Shown: in pieces, positions 10,017 to 18,319 of the stretch
Layout: each line of letters begins with the position of its first letter
How positions within the stretch are numbered: the stretch's first letter is position 1
DNA from: Legionella bozemanae
GTDB lineage: Bacteria > Pseudomonadota > Gammaproteobacteria > Legionellales > Legionellaceae
Direction: 5' to 3'
Length of the DNA stretch: 64,000 bases
NCBI RefSeq assembly: GCF_001648595.1
Contig: NZ_LBAW01000010.1
Span: 62,001 to 126,000, forward strand
Notes under the pieces: model-generated
The model's input: the letters and a program-made list of their open reading frames with translations, nothing else
Database searches by the model: none
What the model was told of the DNA's origin: nothing
Made by a program: the position numbers and the translations under genes

Positions 10017-11405
10017 ATGAAAAAAAATATCATATTGTTCATTGTTTCTTTTGCCATGTTTATGGAGGCAGTGGATACTACCATTATTAACACCGCTATT
10101 CCTGTTATGGCGCAGAGTTTAAACGTTAATCCAGTTGATTTGAAATTAGCACTGATCAGCTACCTGTTGAGCTTGGCAATTTTTATTCCGATTAGCGGCT
10201 GGATCGCTGATAAATTTGGCATGAAAATCGTTTTTATTACAGCGATCTCTGTTTTTACCTTAAGCTCGGTTTGGTGTGGATTCACTAATAGCTTGGGAGA
10301 GTTAATTTGCGCGCGCATCATGCAGGGCTTGGGAGGTTCACTCACCATGCCTATTGGCCGTCTCATTATTTTACGGACTTGTGAACGACATGAATTAATT
10401 GCAAAAATGAGTATCGTCGTAATGGTTGCCTCTTTGGGATTAATGCTTGGGCCGTTACTCGGCGGAATTATTACCGATCGCTTTTCCTGGCGTTGGATCT
10501 TTTGGGTCAATATTCCTTTTGGGATACTTGCGGTAATTTTATCAAGCAAATTATTGCCTTACATGCCTCCTCGTCCAGTCCCTCCTCTCGATAAATTGGG
10601 CTTTGTTCTTTTTGGCAGCGGATTAGCTACCTTAACTTTTAGTTTATCTATGGTCAGCGAATCACATGTTACGATATTACAAATCGTCACTGTTTTTTTT
10701 ATTGCCCTTCTTCTATTAGGCGGCTATACCAAACACTCCTATAAAAGAAAACACCCTATTGTTAAAGTGGAACTTTTACATACACGTACTTTTTGTGTCT
10801 CCATCTTGGGTAATTTATTAGCCCGTCTAGGTTTTGGAGGAGTCCCCTTTTTGTTGCCTTTGCTGTTACAAATCGGCTTAGGCTATTCACCGCGTCTATC
10901 TGGCCTATTGCTCGCTCCTATTGCCTTAGGTGTTTTTTTAGTTAAACCTTTATCAGTCTACATATTACGTTGGTTTGGTTATAAAAATTTATTAATTTTA
11001 AATACAATGCTGGTAAGTATTTCGCTCTGGTCCTTTTTTTCCATTAATCAACATTCCTCCGTATATGGCATTGCATTTTTGACTTTTGCATACGGCTTTC
11101 TCATTGCGCTTCAGTATACAGGTATGAATTCTTTGGCTTATGCCAACATTACAGAAAACAATATGAGCGCAGCGACCAGCATTATGAGTACAACGCAACA
11201 ACTGGCCCAAAGCTTTGGTGTTGCAGTATCAGCGATCTTGCTGAGTCTTTTCACATATATCTATTCTGAAAATCATGTTTTATCCGTCCAAATATTCCAT
11301 GATACGTTTCTAATGCTTGGAATTCTTACTTTTTTTTCAGGGATAATTTTTATGTTTCTAAAAAAAGAAGACGGTCTTGAGTTAATTGAAATTCCTGAAC
11401 ATTGA
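10017..11405 (+). CDS. MFS multidrug transporter, DHA2 (14-helix) family
   Basis: Inner-membrane proton antiporter predicted to export hydrophobic compounds, 462 aa. Motif A GWIADKFGMK is at about residues 61-70 and the antiporter motif C GLMLGPLLGG at about 141-150. Helix 1 carries the DHA2-type sequence AVDTTIINTAIPVM (about 18-31). Hydrophobic segments run throughout. It resembles E. coli MdtD/YegB in length and motifs, but the substrate is unknown. It appears monocistronic. A hairpin AATGCTC/GAGCATT at 11497-11520 with a short T-run may end its message. Confidence 0.87.
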   Translation: MKKNIILFIVSFAMFMEAVDTTIINTAIPVMAQSLNVNPVDLKLALISYLLSLAIFIPISGWIADKFGMKIVFITAISVFTLSSVWCGFTNSLGELICARIMQGLGGSLTMPIGRLIILRTCERHELIAKMSIVVMVASLGLMLGPLLGGIITDRFSWRWIFWVNIPFGILAVILSSKLLPYMPPRPVPPLDKLGFVLFGSGLATLTFSLSMVSESHVTILQIVTVFFIALLLLGGYTKHSYKRKHPIVKVELLHTRTFCVSILGNLLARLGFGGVPFLLPLLLQIGLGYSPRLSGLLLAPIALGVFLVKPLSVYILRWFGYKNLLILNTMLVSISLWSFFSINQHSSVYGIAFLTFAYGFLIALQYTGMNSLAYANITENNMSAATSIMSTTQQLAQSFGVAVSAILLSLFTYIYSENHVLSVQIFHDTFLMLGILTFFSGIIFMFLKKEDGLELIEIPEH

Positions 11406-11641
11406 TTCGTGTCATGTCTTTTTACTTCCTTAAGGCCATGTCTGCTTTTGCATGAATACGGCTAAAAGATTGCAAAATATTAGAATTTTTAGACAAAATG
11501 CTCTATGATATGGGAGCATTATTTTGCTGTTTTCATATTAAATGTAATTAAATGTAAAAAAATTTTAAAATATTTAATAAAAAAACAGCACAATTAATAA
11601 AATAATGCTACAATGTCCTGGTAACAATTTAGGAAATTAAC

Positions 11642-11848
11642 ATGTCAGAAAAAATTCGTGGTACAGTAAAGTGGTTCAATGAGTCCAAAGGTTTCGGTTT
11701 TTTAGAAAGTGGCGGTAAAGATTATTTTGTGCATTTCAGTGCAATTCTAGGCTCCGGGTTTAAAACTCTTGCTGAAGGTGCAACAGTAATGTTCAAACCA
11801 AGTAATGGACAAAAAGGTCCTCAAGCTGAAGAAGTTGAAGTAGTCTAA
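11642..11848 (+). CDS. Cold-shock-domain protein (CspA family)
   Basis: Single OB-fold RNA/DNA chaperone of 68 aa. RNP1-like KGFGFL (about residues 16-21) and RNP2-like YFVHFSAI (about 28-35) are present, and the N-terminal KVKWFNE consensus appears as TVKWFNES. The ribosome site is TTTAGGAAATTAAC before the ATG. The AT-rich stretch upstream (11406-11641) leaves room for a long 5' leader, which is common for csp genes, though I see no defined thermosensor. A rho-independent terminator follows. Confidence 0.95.
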   Translation: MSEKIRGTVKWFNESKGFGFLESGGKDYFVHFSAILGSGFKTLAEGATVMFKPSNGQKGPQAEEVEVV

Positions 11849-11860
11849 CTCAGTTTACTG

Positions 11861-11914
11861 AAACTCCTTATTCGCTTAAATATGACAGTATTTAAGTGGA
11901 TGAGGAGTTTTTTA
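11861..11914 (+). terminator. Rho-independent terminator of the cold-shock gene
   Basis: The left arm AAACTCCTTATTCGCTTAAA and the right arm TTTAAGTGGATGAGGAGTTT pair with few mismatches around TATGACAG, and a T-tract ends at 11913. It lies 12 bp after the csp stop. Confidence 0.9.
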
Positions 11915-12271
11915 TTTAAAATTCTGTAAAATAAATCCCCAGTCAACAAATTATCCCCTACTGCTTATCATTAACGTTTTGATTCTTTTTTCATTTTCAT
12001 TCGTTATATACACTTACCCCAAAAGTTGCGAACCGTTATGAGTATTTTCGGAAATCATAATGCCGAAGTGACTGGAATAATTAATAAAATAAGTAATAAT
12101 AAAATGATACACATTAATGCGTTTTTAGTGAATTAAAAACAATCAAATAAATCAGACATGAAGTAATAAGCGAATCCTAGATGGTCTTCTTGTTTAAAAA
12201 GAATCTAAGGGTATTTTAGATAAAGAATCTGGTCTAATCTATAAAGGACCTAAAATACAAGGAGTTATAAC
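11915..12271. promoter_or_regulatory. Control region upstream of the FMN reductase
   Basis: A possible sigma-70 promoter is TTGTTT (12190-12195), a 16-bp spacer and TATTTT (12212-12217). A 9-bp inverted repeat GTATTTTAG (12211-12219) / CTAAAATAC (12250-12258) overlaps the proposed -10 and runs into the ribosome site (AAGGAG, 12259-12264), so it could be an operator or a leader hairpin. The rest of the gap is AT-rich with no gene seen. Confidence 0.4.
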
Positions 12272-12832
12272 ATGAGTAAAAAAATCGCAGTTATTGTTGG
12301 AAGCCTACGCAAGGAATCTTACAATAGAAAAATGGCAAAAGTACTGATTTCCCTGGCCCCTAAGTCATTAAATCTGCAAATTGTTGAAATTGGTGATTTG
12401 CCACTATACAACCAAGATCTGGATGATGAAAATAGGCCTCCTGCCCCCTGGGTTCAATTTCGTGAACAAATGAAAACATACCAAGGTGTGTTATTCGTTA
12501 CTCCGGAATACAATCGCTCAGTTCCTGGCGTACTTAAAAACGCAGTTGATGTAGGCTCTCGCCCTTATGGTAAAAGTATTTGGAGCAAATTACCTGGTGC
12601 AGTAATCAGCGTTTCTCCTGGAGCTATTGGAGGATTTGGAGCAAACAATCATTTAAGACAATCATTTGTCTTCTTAGATATTCCCACCCTGCAACAACCC
12701 GAAACATATATAGGCATGGCAGCAGATTTATTTGACGAACAGGGAAACATCAAAAAAGAAGACACGCAAAAGTTCTTGCAAAAATTTATGGATGCTTATG
12801 CCGATTGGGTTGAACTAAATACTAAGGGCTAA
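12272..12832 (+). CDS. NAD(P)H-dependent FMN reductase (ChrR/YieF-like)
   Basis: Flavodoxin-fold oxidoreductase predicted to reduce quinones, azo compounds or chromate with NAD(P)H, 186 aa, the usual length. The FMN phosphate loop is GSLRKESYNRK (about residues 10-20). The family motif TPEYNRSVPGVLKNAVD is at about 74-90, with PGAIGGFGA (about 115-123) in the second flavin loop. No transmembrane segment is present. AAGGAG precedes the start. It stands alone with a possible operator upstream. The physiological substrate is not evident. Confidence 0.9.
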   Translation: MSKKIAVIVGSLRKESYNRKMAKVLISLAPKSLNLQIVEIGDLPLYNQDLDDENRPPAPWVQFREQMKTYQGVLFVTPEYNRSVPGVLKNAVDVGSRPYGKSIWSKLPGAVISVSPGAIGGFGANNHLRQSFVFLDIPTLQQPETYIGMAADLFDEQGNIKKEDTQKFLQKFMDAYADWVELNTKG

Positions 12833-13056
12833 TTCTCAACAAAAACACTGTGTCGCTTATAAGCATGTTAAAGGAATCCAAAAAGGATATAGCTTTTTTG
12901 GTATGCCATCGCAACTAATTTTTTGATGTTTTGAGCCGATCAAAAGCTGGAGAGCATTATTGTTTCCATAATTGTTTTTTGAATTGCTAAAGGTCAAAAA
13001 CCTCAATTTTTGACAGAAACACCTTATAAATGGTTTGAAATGTGAGAATTAAAAAG

Positions 13057-13144
13057 CCATAATGTATGTTATAGAACCTTGGGTTGATTGAGGTACTATT
13101 CTAAAACCATAATGTATGTTAGTAGACCTTCAATGTAATGAGGT
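13057..13144 (+). repeat. Tandem 50-bp-spaced direct repeat before a secreted-protein gene
   Basis: CCATAATGTATGTTATAGAA (from 13057) and CCATAATGTATGTTAGTAGA (from 13107) each continue with ACCTT, a short variable stretch and TGAGGT. The second copy's GAGGT is the ribosome site of the gene at 13150. The remainder of the 12833-13056 gap shows nothing clear. Confidence 0.7.
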
Positions 13145-13149
13145 GTTTT

Positions 13150-13716
13150 ATGAGAAAAATATTATTGGCTTCTTGTTTCCTGTTTACTTCAACCGTTTTT
13201 GCAGATGACTGCACTTTCAATTTAACATTTAATTCGAAATGGGCTAATTTCAAAAATTGGATTATTATCATCACCGATATCTCCAATCCTGATGTTAAAG
13301 AAGTAGTAGGAGGACCGCTTCTATCTTATGGAAAATATCCGGAAAGCAACACATTAACAGTAAAAGTACCAAATTGCACGAAAAGCACGCAACTAGGCCT
13401 TTTTGCCCATGGTCCTGGGAAGTCTACCAGTACTGTCAATGAAACATCTAATAACACCAGTAATACCGGCTTTAAAGTTCAAGCCTTTGCACCCAATAGT
13501 TTCTTGGAAGGAATGTCCCGTTGCGTGGGTGATATAAGTCCGCAAGATAAAAAAAATATAGAGTTAATTGTGGGAAGTATTGGCGATCCTGGTGACTTCG
13601 CATTTACGACTAAACCTACAGGTAATGAACCTGATTCCTGGACAAAAGCTCAATTAGGTGTCGTTTGCCAAAACCCTCACGTAACTACTGTTGACTCAGA
13701 TGATACTGCGGACTAG
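13150..13716 (+). CDS. Secreted protein of unknown function (188 aa)
   Basis: Signal peptide MRKILLASCFLFTSTVFA with cleavage before DDC. The mature part has four well-spaced cysteines (about residues 21, 76, 122, 172), suggesting disulfides, and a Ser/Thr/Asn-rich stretch (STSTVNETSNNTSNTG). The ATG at 13150 is preferred over 13138 because GAGG lies seven bases before it and the signal peptide begins there. It has its own region with a duplicated 50-bp unit upstream and a stem-loop downstream. I do not recognise the family. It may be a small type II-secreted or periplasmic protein. Confidence 0.75.
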   Translation: MRKILLASCFLFTSTVFADDCTFNLTFNSKWANFKNWIIIITDISNPDVKEVVGGPLLSYGKYPESNTLTVKVPNCTKSTQLGLFAHGPGKSTSTVNETSNNTSNTGFKVQAFAPNSFLEGMSRCVGDISPQDKKNIELIVGSIGDPGDFAFTTKPTGNEPDSWTKAQLGVVCQNPHVTTVDSDDTAD

Positions 13717-13725
13717 CTAGTTAGC

Positions 13726-13788
13726 TTAGGTGTGTTGGCATTTCATATACCCGGGAAGCCACCCAAAAGAAATGTCAACATAGCCTAA
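13726..13788 (+). terminator. Stem-loop after the secreted-protein gene
   Basis: TTAGGTGTGTTGGCATTTC (13726-13744) pairs with GAAATGTCAACATAGCCTAA (13769-13788) with few mismatches. No T-tract follows, so termination or mRNA protection is inferred. Confidence 0.5.
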
Positions 13789-13940
13789 TAAACTCATAAT
13801 TCATTTACAGAGCGATTCTTTATTATATTAACTTAATAATTACTCCTGCTCCCATTTTTATTTTTTTCCAAGATCCATTATGATGCAAACACCAATTAAC
13901 CATATGAAAAAATAGGGAATAACAGAAAAAGAATTCATAT

Positions 13941-16304
13941 ATGAAACAACTTAATTACCCTACCTTAATTGGTGTTTTCTTAATTAGCTTCTCCATATTA
14001 GTCCTGGAAATCACCTTAACAAAGATATTTTCTGTTACCTTATGGTACCACTACTCTTATTTTGTTATCTCTTTAGCGATGTTTGGTATGGGGTTTGGAG
14101 GAATGTTAGTCTATCATTTGGAAGAACAATTTAAATGCTCCATTAGGAAAAATTTATACATCCTCAGCATTATTCTTGCATTGAGTATCATCTTAAGCTT
14201 GTATGCAGTTATTGTTTATCACTTACCTAGTGCAATCAATTGGCAAAGCATAGTACAATTTACAGGTGTGTATTTATTATGCACGGCACCTTTTGTCTTC
14301 AGCAGCATGATCCTTTCTCTATTGTTTTTAAATTTACCTGATAAGGCAAACATAATTTACAGTTTCGACTTACAAGGCGCCGCAATTGGTTGCATTGCTT
14401 GTGTGTTATTGATTAGTTGTTTTACAGCACCACAAGTCTTATTAATTGCAAGCTTAACCTCTGTTATTGCCGCTATTTTATTTGAGCTACCAAAAATTCG
14501 TAGTTATTCAATAGTACTTCTGGTTGCCAGCTTTTTGCTTGTCCTCATCGGCAATTCTTTATTTAAAGTGACTCAAACTAAAAATTATTCCGAGTTACAG
14601 TACACTAATCTTTATGAAAAGTGGTCCCCACTGTCTCGCATTACTGTCTCATCTGACATATATTTTAGAGGTTTACATGATGAATCTCCATTCGGGTGGG
14701 GCCTAAGTAGCACCTATAAACCAAAACACGAATTTAAACAGTTGTGGATTCAGCAAGACGCGAGTGCGTGTACGCCAATTGTTCCCTTTCATGGTGATTA
14801 CCAAGAAGTTGATTTTTTAAAATATGATATTACTTCATTACCTTATTATTTAAGAAACAATGCCGATGTATTTATCCTGGGTGTGGGTGGTGGCCGTGAT
14901 GTATTAACCGCATTAGCTTTTGATAGCAAACAGATAACAGGCGTGGACATTCATCCAGTAATGGTTGATTTGATCAAAAATAAATATGCTAAATACGCTG
15001 GAAATATTTATAATAATGACAAGGTTCACGTTGCTGTTTCTGAAGGCCGCAGTTATCTCGAAGTTGAGAAAAAAACCTATGATATTATCCAAATCCCTTT
15101 AATTGATAGCTGGGCTGCAACCGTAGCAGGTGCTTTTGCTATGGCAGAAAATAGCATTTACACGGTTGAAGCATTTAAAACCTATTTAAAATTTTTAAAT
15201 CCTACTGGCATATTAAGCGTTACCCGTTTCTATTTTCAACCAGACAATCAAACAATCAAAATCGTTTTGCTTGCTCGAGTTGCTCTTGAACAAAGCGGGA
15301 TTACTTCTCCAGAAAAAAATATAGTCATCGTTAAAAATAAAGGAAATAATAATATCGATGTAGCAACCGTATTGGTTAAAAAAAAGCCTTTCTCTGCGCA
15401 AGAAATAAATGAGATTAAAGAAATAGCCCATAAATTAGCATTTGATATTGTTTATCTTCCTTCTGGGAATAACAATGAAACACTCTTCCAAACGGCACTA
15501 ACCACTAAAAATCTTAATCAGTTCACAGAGAACTATTACTATGATATTAGGCCAACTACCGATGATAGACCATTCTTCTTTCAAATGTTCTATTTTTCCA
15601 AGGTTAAAGATCTCTTGTCAGATAAAAAAATTACCGGGCAAATATTTAACTATTATGGCGTAAGCATAGTGTTTATTTTACTCATAACTTCTACCATATT
15701 AGTTCTATTATTCTATTTTTTGCCGCTGTTATTATCCAAGACTACAACTAAGCCACCTCTCTTATGGGGATTGTATTTTTCATTATTAGGCTTAGGTTTT
15801 ATGTTAATAGAAATGCCCATCCTCCAAATTGGATCAGTTTATTTAGGAGGACCAACTTATGGGTTGGCCGTAGGCTTGTTTTGTTTGCTATTTTTTGGCG
15901 GCCTAGGCAGTATTTTATTTAATTCTCCTCAGCCCGAACAGACTGATCGCGTTTTAAAAAGAGGTTTAATTATGGTGGTACTCTTGGCTATAGTTTTACC
16001 TTTCTATCTGCATTGGTTAATGGATGTTACTTTTGGGTACAACTGGTATTTAAAGTTGATGCTCATTGTCCTCATTCTTTTTCCTTTAGGACTATGCATG
16101 GGAATTGCCTTACCTTCCGGGATGCGCTTAGCCCGTTATCAAAACACGAAAAGCATTCCCTGGTTTTGGGCGTTGAATTGTGCCTTTTCAGTTTTGGGAT
16201 CCATCATTGCAATGGCAATGTCTATGATATTTGGCTACAGCATCACTTTAATTTTAGCTTCAGTAATGTATTTGCTTGCCTGGATGCTCATTTTTTACAA
16301 ATGA
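13941..16304 (+). CDS. Membrane-embedded spermidine-synthase-like protein
   Basis: 787 aa. About seven hydrophobic segments lie in residues 8-205, a soluble Rossmann domain in about 225-540, and about six more membrane segments in 570-785. The soluble domain has the SAM-type loop ILGVGGGRDVL (about 310-320) and the acidic TGVDIHP (about 333-339), with later spermidine-synthase-like text (YDIIQIPLIDSW). Such fusions are annotated as spermidine-synthase-like, but I cannot confirm aminopropyl transfer. The DSW region departs from the classic catalytic D-x-x-D of SpeE. The gene converges on 16295-17383 with a 10-base 3' overlap. It is likely an inner-membrane enzyme; the substrate is unknown. Confidence 0.8.
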   Translation: MKQLNYPTLIGVFLISFSILVLEITLTKIFSVTLWYHYSYFVISLAMFGMGFGGMLVYHLEEQFKCSIRKNLYILSIILALSIILSLYAVIVYHLPSAINWQSIVQFTGVYLLCTAPFVFSSMILSLLFLNLPDKANIIYSFDLQGAAIGCIACVLLISCFTAPQVLLIASLTSVIAAILFELPKIRSYSIVLLVASFLLVLIGNSLFKVTQTKNYSELQYTNLYEKWSPLSRITVSSDIYFRGLHDESPFGWGLSSTYKPKHEFKQLWIQQDASACTPIVPFHGDYQEVDFLKYDITSLPYYLRNNADVFILGVGGGRDVLTALAFDSKQITGVDIHPVMVDLIKNKYAKYAGNIYNNDKVHVAVSEGRSYLEVEKKTYDIIQIPLIDSWAATVAGAFAMAENSIYTVEAFKTYLKFLNPTGILSVTRFYFQPDNQTIKIVLLARVALEQSGITSPEKNIVIVKNKGNNNIDVATVLVKKKPFSAQEINEIKEIAHKLAFDIVYLPSGNNNETLFQTALTTKNLNQFTENYYYDIRPTTDDRPFFFQMFYFSKVKDLLSDKKITGQIFNYYGVSIVFILLITSTILVLLFYFLPLLLSKTTTKPPLLWGLYFSLLGLGFMLIEMPILQIGSVYLGGPTYGLAVGLFCLLFFGGLGSILFNSPQPEQTDRVLKRGLIMVVLLAIVLPFYLHWLMDVTFGYNWYLKLMLIVLILFPLGLCMGIALPSGMRLARYQNTKSIPWFWALNCAFSVLGSIIAMAMSMIFGYSITLILASVMYLLAWMLIFYK

Positions 16305-17383
16305 GATAACCAAATCACCCATTTATTTAGAGGCTGGCGAAAAATCAAAACTACGGTTAAAGAAATAAAGACAGCGTATCGATCCATATAATAGACAACC
16401 CCGGAACTTATTTCAGGAATAATTGGTTTTAAATGACACAGCCAACGCTTTAACGCAATACATACCGGTAAGTAGAGTAACAACACAATTTCCCCAAATA
16501 GTCGTATCTCAGGAAAATTGCCTATCATGAGTAAAGCAATAAAATAAAACAATAAAACATAGCGTAAAGGCCTGAATAGAAGAGGTATATAATCATAAAA
16601 AGCAAACCAAAATAAAGGCAGTCCTGCAAAACAAAACATAAACAATAAAATATGCTGCAAGTTTAATAACCAAAACAAATTTACCTGAAAATGGGTATAG
16701 TGACTCGATCTAAAGTACCATTCCAATAAAACTCCTGGAGTACCATGCAAAAAGGATAAGACAAGCCAACGAGCAAGAACATAAGCTACGAAAGCAAAGA
16801 TCAATTGTTTATAAACCAAATGCAGATTTTTCCAATGTAGGGCTGGAATAATTAGGACCAACAGAAGACTGCTTTCACGGTTAATAGTAGCGATAAATAG
16901 TAAAGGAACAAAATAAAGCCAATTCGAACGAAGACAAAGATATAAACCCAGAGCGAGAAAAAAAAGAGTAGGTGTATCGTAATAAAAGAAGAATGTGGCA
17001 GGGCCATCAGTAGTATATCGATAATTAACCACTGTGGTTAGAGGTAATAAAAGAAGAAATAACCAGCTCAGTAATTGTGATTGCTTTAGGCTAAATTCAT
17101 ATTGCAATAATCTCAACAGGGCAAAATATAATAAGCTGATAAACATCCACTCAATTAAGAAAAATAATTTTTCCAGCTCAATAGGAAGAAAATAGGTCAA
17201 AAAATTAACCAACAATGGAACAAGTAGCCGTTGCCCAAAAGGCATCGGAGTTGAAAAATTAACTACCTTATCTAATTCTACCTTATAAAAAACCCCAGTC
17301 AGCTTAACATGCATGTAGGCATAACCTAGAAGTAAAACAAACGTGATAAATCGCGTTTTATACCGGAAAATGTCCTCATTCAT
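16295..17383 (-). CDS. Polytopic membrane protein, GT-C glycosyltransferase-like
   Basis: About 362 aa with about ten hydrophobic segments. A loop with FSTPMPFGQRLLVP (about residues 40-53) and an NRES motif (about 165-168) after a membrane segment give it the look of lipid-linked-sugar GT-C enzymes. I do not see the clear N-terminal Asp-Asp/Glu metal motif, so this is tentative. The ATG at 17383 is preferred to 17398 because AAGGA lies seven bases before it. It is tail-to-tail with the spermidine-synthase-like gene, overlapping its last bases. Function unknown. Confidence 0.65.
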   Translation of the reverse strand: MNEDIFRYKTRFITFVLLLGYAYMHVKLTGVFYKVELDKVVNFSTPMPFGQRLLVPLLVNFLTYFLPIELEKLFFLIEWMFISLLYFALLRLLQYEFSLKQSQLLSWLFLLLLPLTTVVNYRYTTDGPATFFFYYDTPTLFFLALGLYLCLRSNWLYFVPLLFIATINRESSLLLVLIIPALHWKNLHLVYKQLIFAFVAYVLARWLVLSFLHGTPGVLLEWYFRSSHYTHFQVNLFWLLNLQHILLFMFCFAGLPLFWFAFYDYIPLLFRPLRYVLLFYFIALLMIGNFPEIRLFGEIVLLLYLPVCIALKRWLCHLKPIIPEISSGVVYYMDRYAVFISLTVVLIFRQPLNKWVIWLSHL

Positions 17384-17398
17384 GCTGCATTCCTTCAT

Positions 17399-17832
17399 GC
17401 CCTGAGTATTAGTTTGAATAGTGAACTCATCATAAATATTACGCCTCTACACCTTGTGATGCACTTCGACTTATTTGACAACAATCGTCACCAATTAAGT
17501 ATCTGAAATTAAAATTTTGAATTGGATAGGAGACTCATAATAAATATTAACTTATTAGCACTGGATAGAGTCAATAATATTTTTCAATTATCCTGAATTG
17601 CAAAGGATGCGTTAAACACTGCGTATCCTAAAATGGAGCAATAAAAACCGAGCTTCCATTTTAGCCGGCTCACTATCCTTATGACAGAGTTAAGTATGTT
17701 TTCAGATTCAAAAACAGTATAATTATTTCCCATATGCTGAGCCTGCACAAAGTAAAATAGGTGGAAAATAGGAACATAAAGAGGTAAATTGCACGAATTA
17801 CCGCTATCAGTAAGAAATAAGAGAGAGAAATT
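17399..17832. other. Divergent intergenic region upstream of ribH
   Basis: This 434-bp gap holds promoters for the leftward membrane gene and for ribH. A stem CTAAAATGGAGC (about 17627) / GCTTCCATTTTAG is visible. I looked for the conserved blocks of an FMN riboswitch (GGGTGAAATTCCC, GACCGGCGGT) and they are absent. Open frames on the minus strand here (17584-17952) look like chance. Confidence 0.5.
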
Positions 17833-18303
17833 ATGCAAAATACAGAGCTCGCAGAAGATACATCCATTGTCAGTTCTTTTCCCATTGCGATCATCACCAG
17901 TGTTTTCAATCGAGACGTTACAAAAGCCTTGCAAGAAGGAGCGATATCTCAACTCCTAAAACGTGGCTTTAACGAAAAAGACATCAAGTCATTTGAGGTT
18001 CCAGGAGCGGTAGAGATTCCATTAGTTGCAAAACGTCTGGCCATGCAAAAAGCGGTACAATCAATTATTAGCTTAGGTGCAGTGATTCGTGGCGAAACCA
18101 GTCATTATGATCTGGTGTGTGATATGGTAAGCCAAGGATGCTTGCAAGTCTCATTGGAATATAATATTCCTGTTCTTTTTGGCGTACTGACCACAGATAA
18201 TGAAGAACAAGCATGGGACAGATTAGGGGGAAAAGCTGGGCATAAAGGCGTAGATGTAGCCAACGCTGCTATTTCATTGCACCAAACATTAAGTCAACTG
18301 TAA
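17833..18303 (+). CDS. ribH: 6,7-dimethyl-8-ribityllumazine synthase
   Basis: Penultimate step of riboflavin synthesis: joins the pyrimidine dione and dihydroxybutanone phosphate to make lumazine. 156 aa, the normal size. Conserved blocks are VPGAVEIP (about residues 56-63), GAVIRGETSHYD (about 81-92, with the catalytic His) and FGVLTTDNEEQA (about 115-126). The partner riboflavin synthase (ribE) is about 19 kb away at 37046. Only 16 bp separate it from fni, whose enzyme needs FMN, so the two probably share a message. AGAGAGAAATT precedes the ATG. Confidence 0.96.
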   Translation: MQNTELAEDTSIVSSFPIAIITSVFNRDVTKALQEGAISQLLKRGFNEKDIKSFEVPGAVEIPLVAKRLAMQKAVQSIISLGAVIRGETSHYDLVCDMVSQGCLQVSLEYNIPVLFGVLTTDNEEQAWDRLGGKAGHKGVDVANAAISLHQTLSQL

Positions 18304-18319
18304 AACAGGCATATAACCG

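Noticed and set aside
16013-16309. 98-codon frame within the spermidine-synthase-like gene
   Set aside because: Same-strand frame shadow of a strong membrane protein, with no start site.
17399-17832. FMN riboswitch before ribH
   Set aside because: The conserved RFN blocks are not present, and only a simple AT-rich stem is seen.
17584-17952. 122-codon minus frame over the ribH start
   Set aside because: Overlaps ribH and has no ribosome site or family look.
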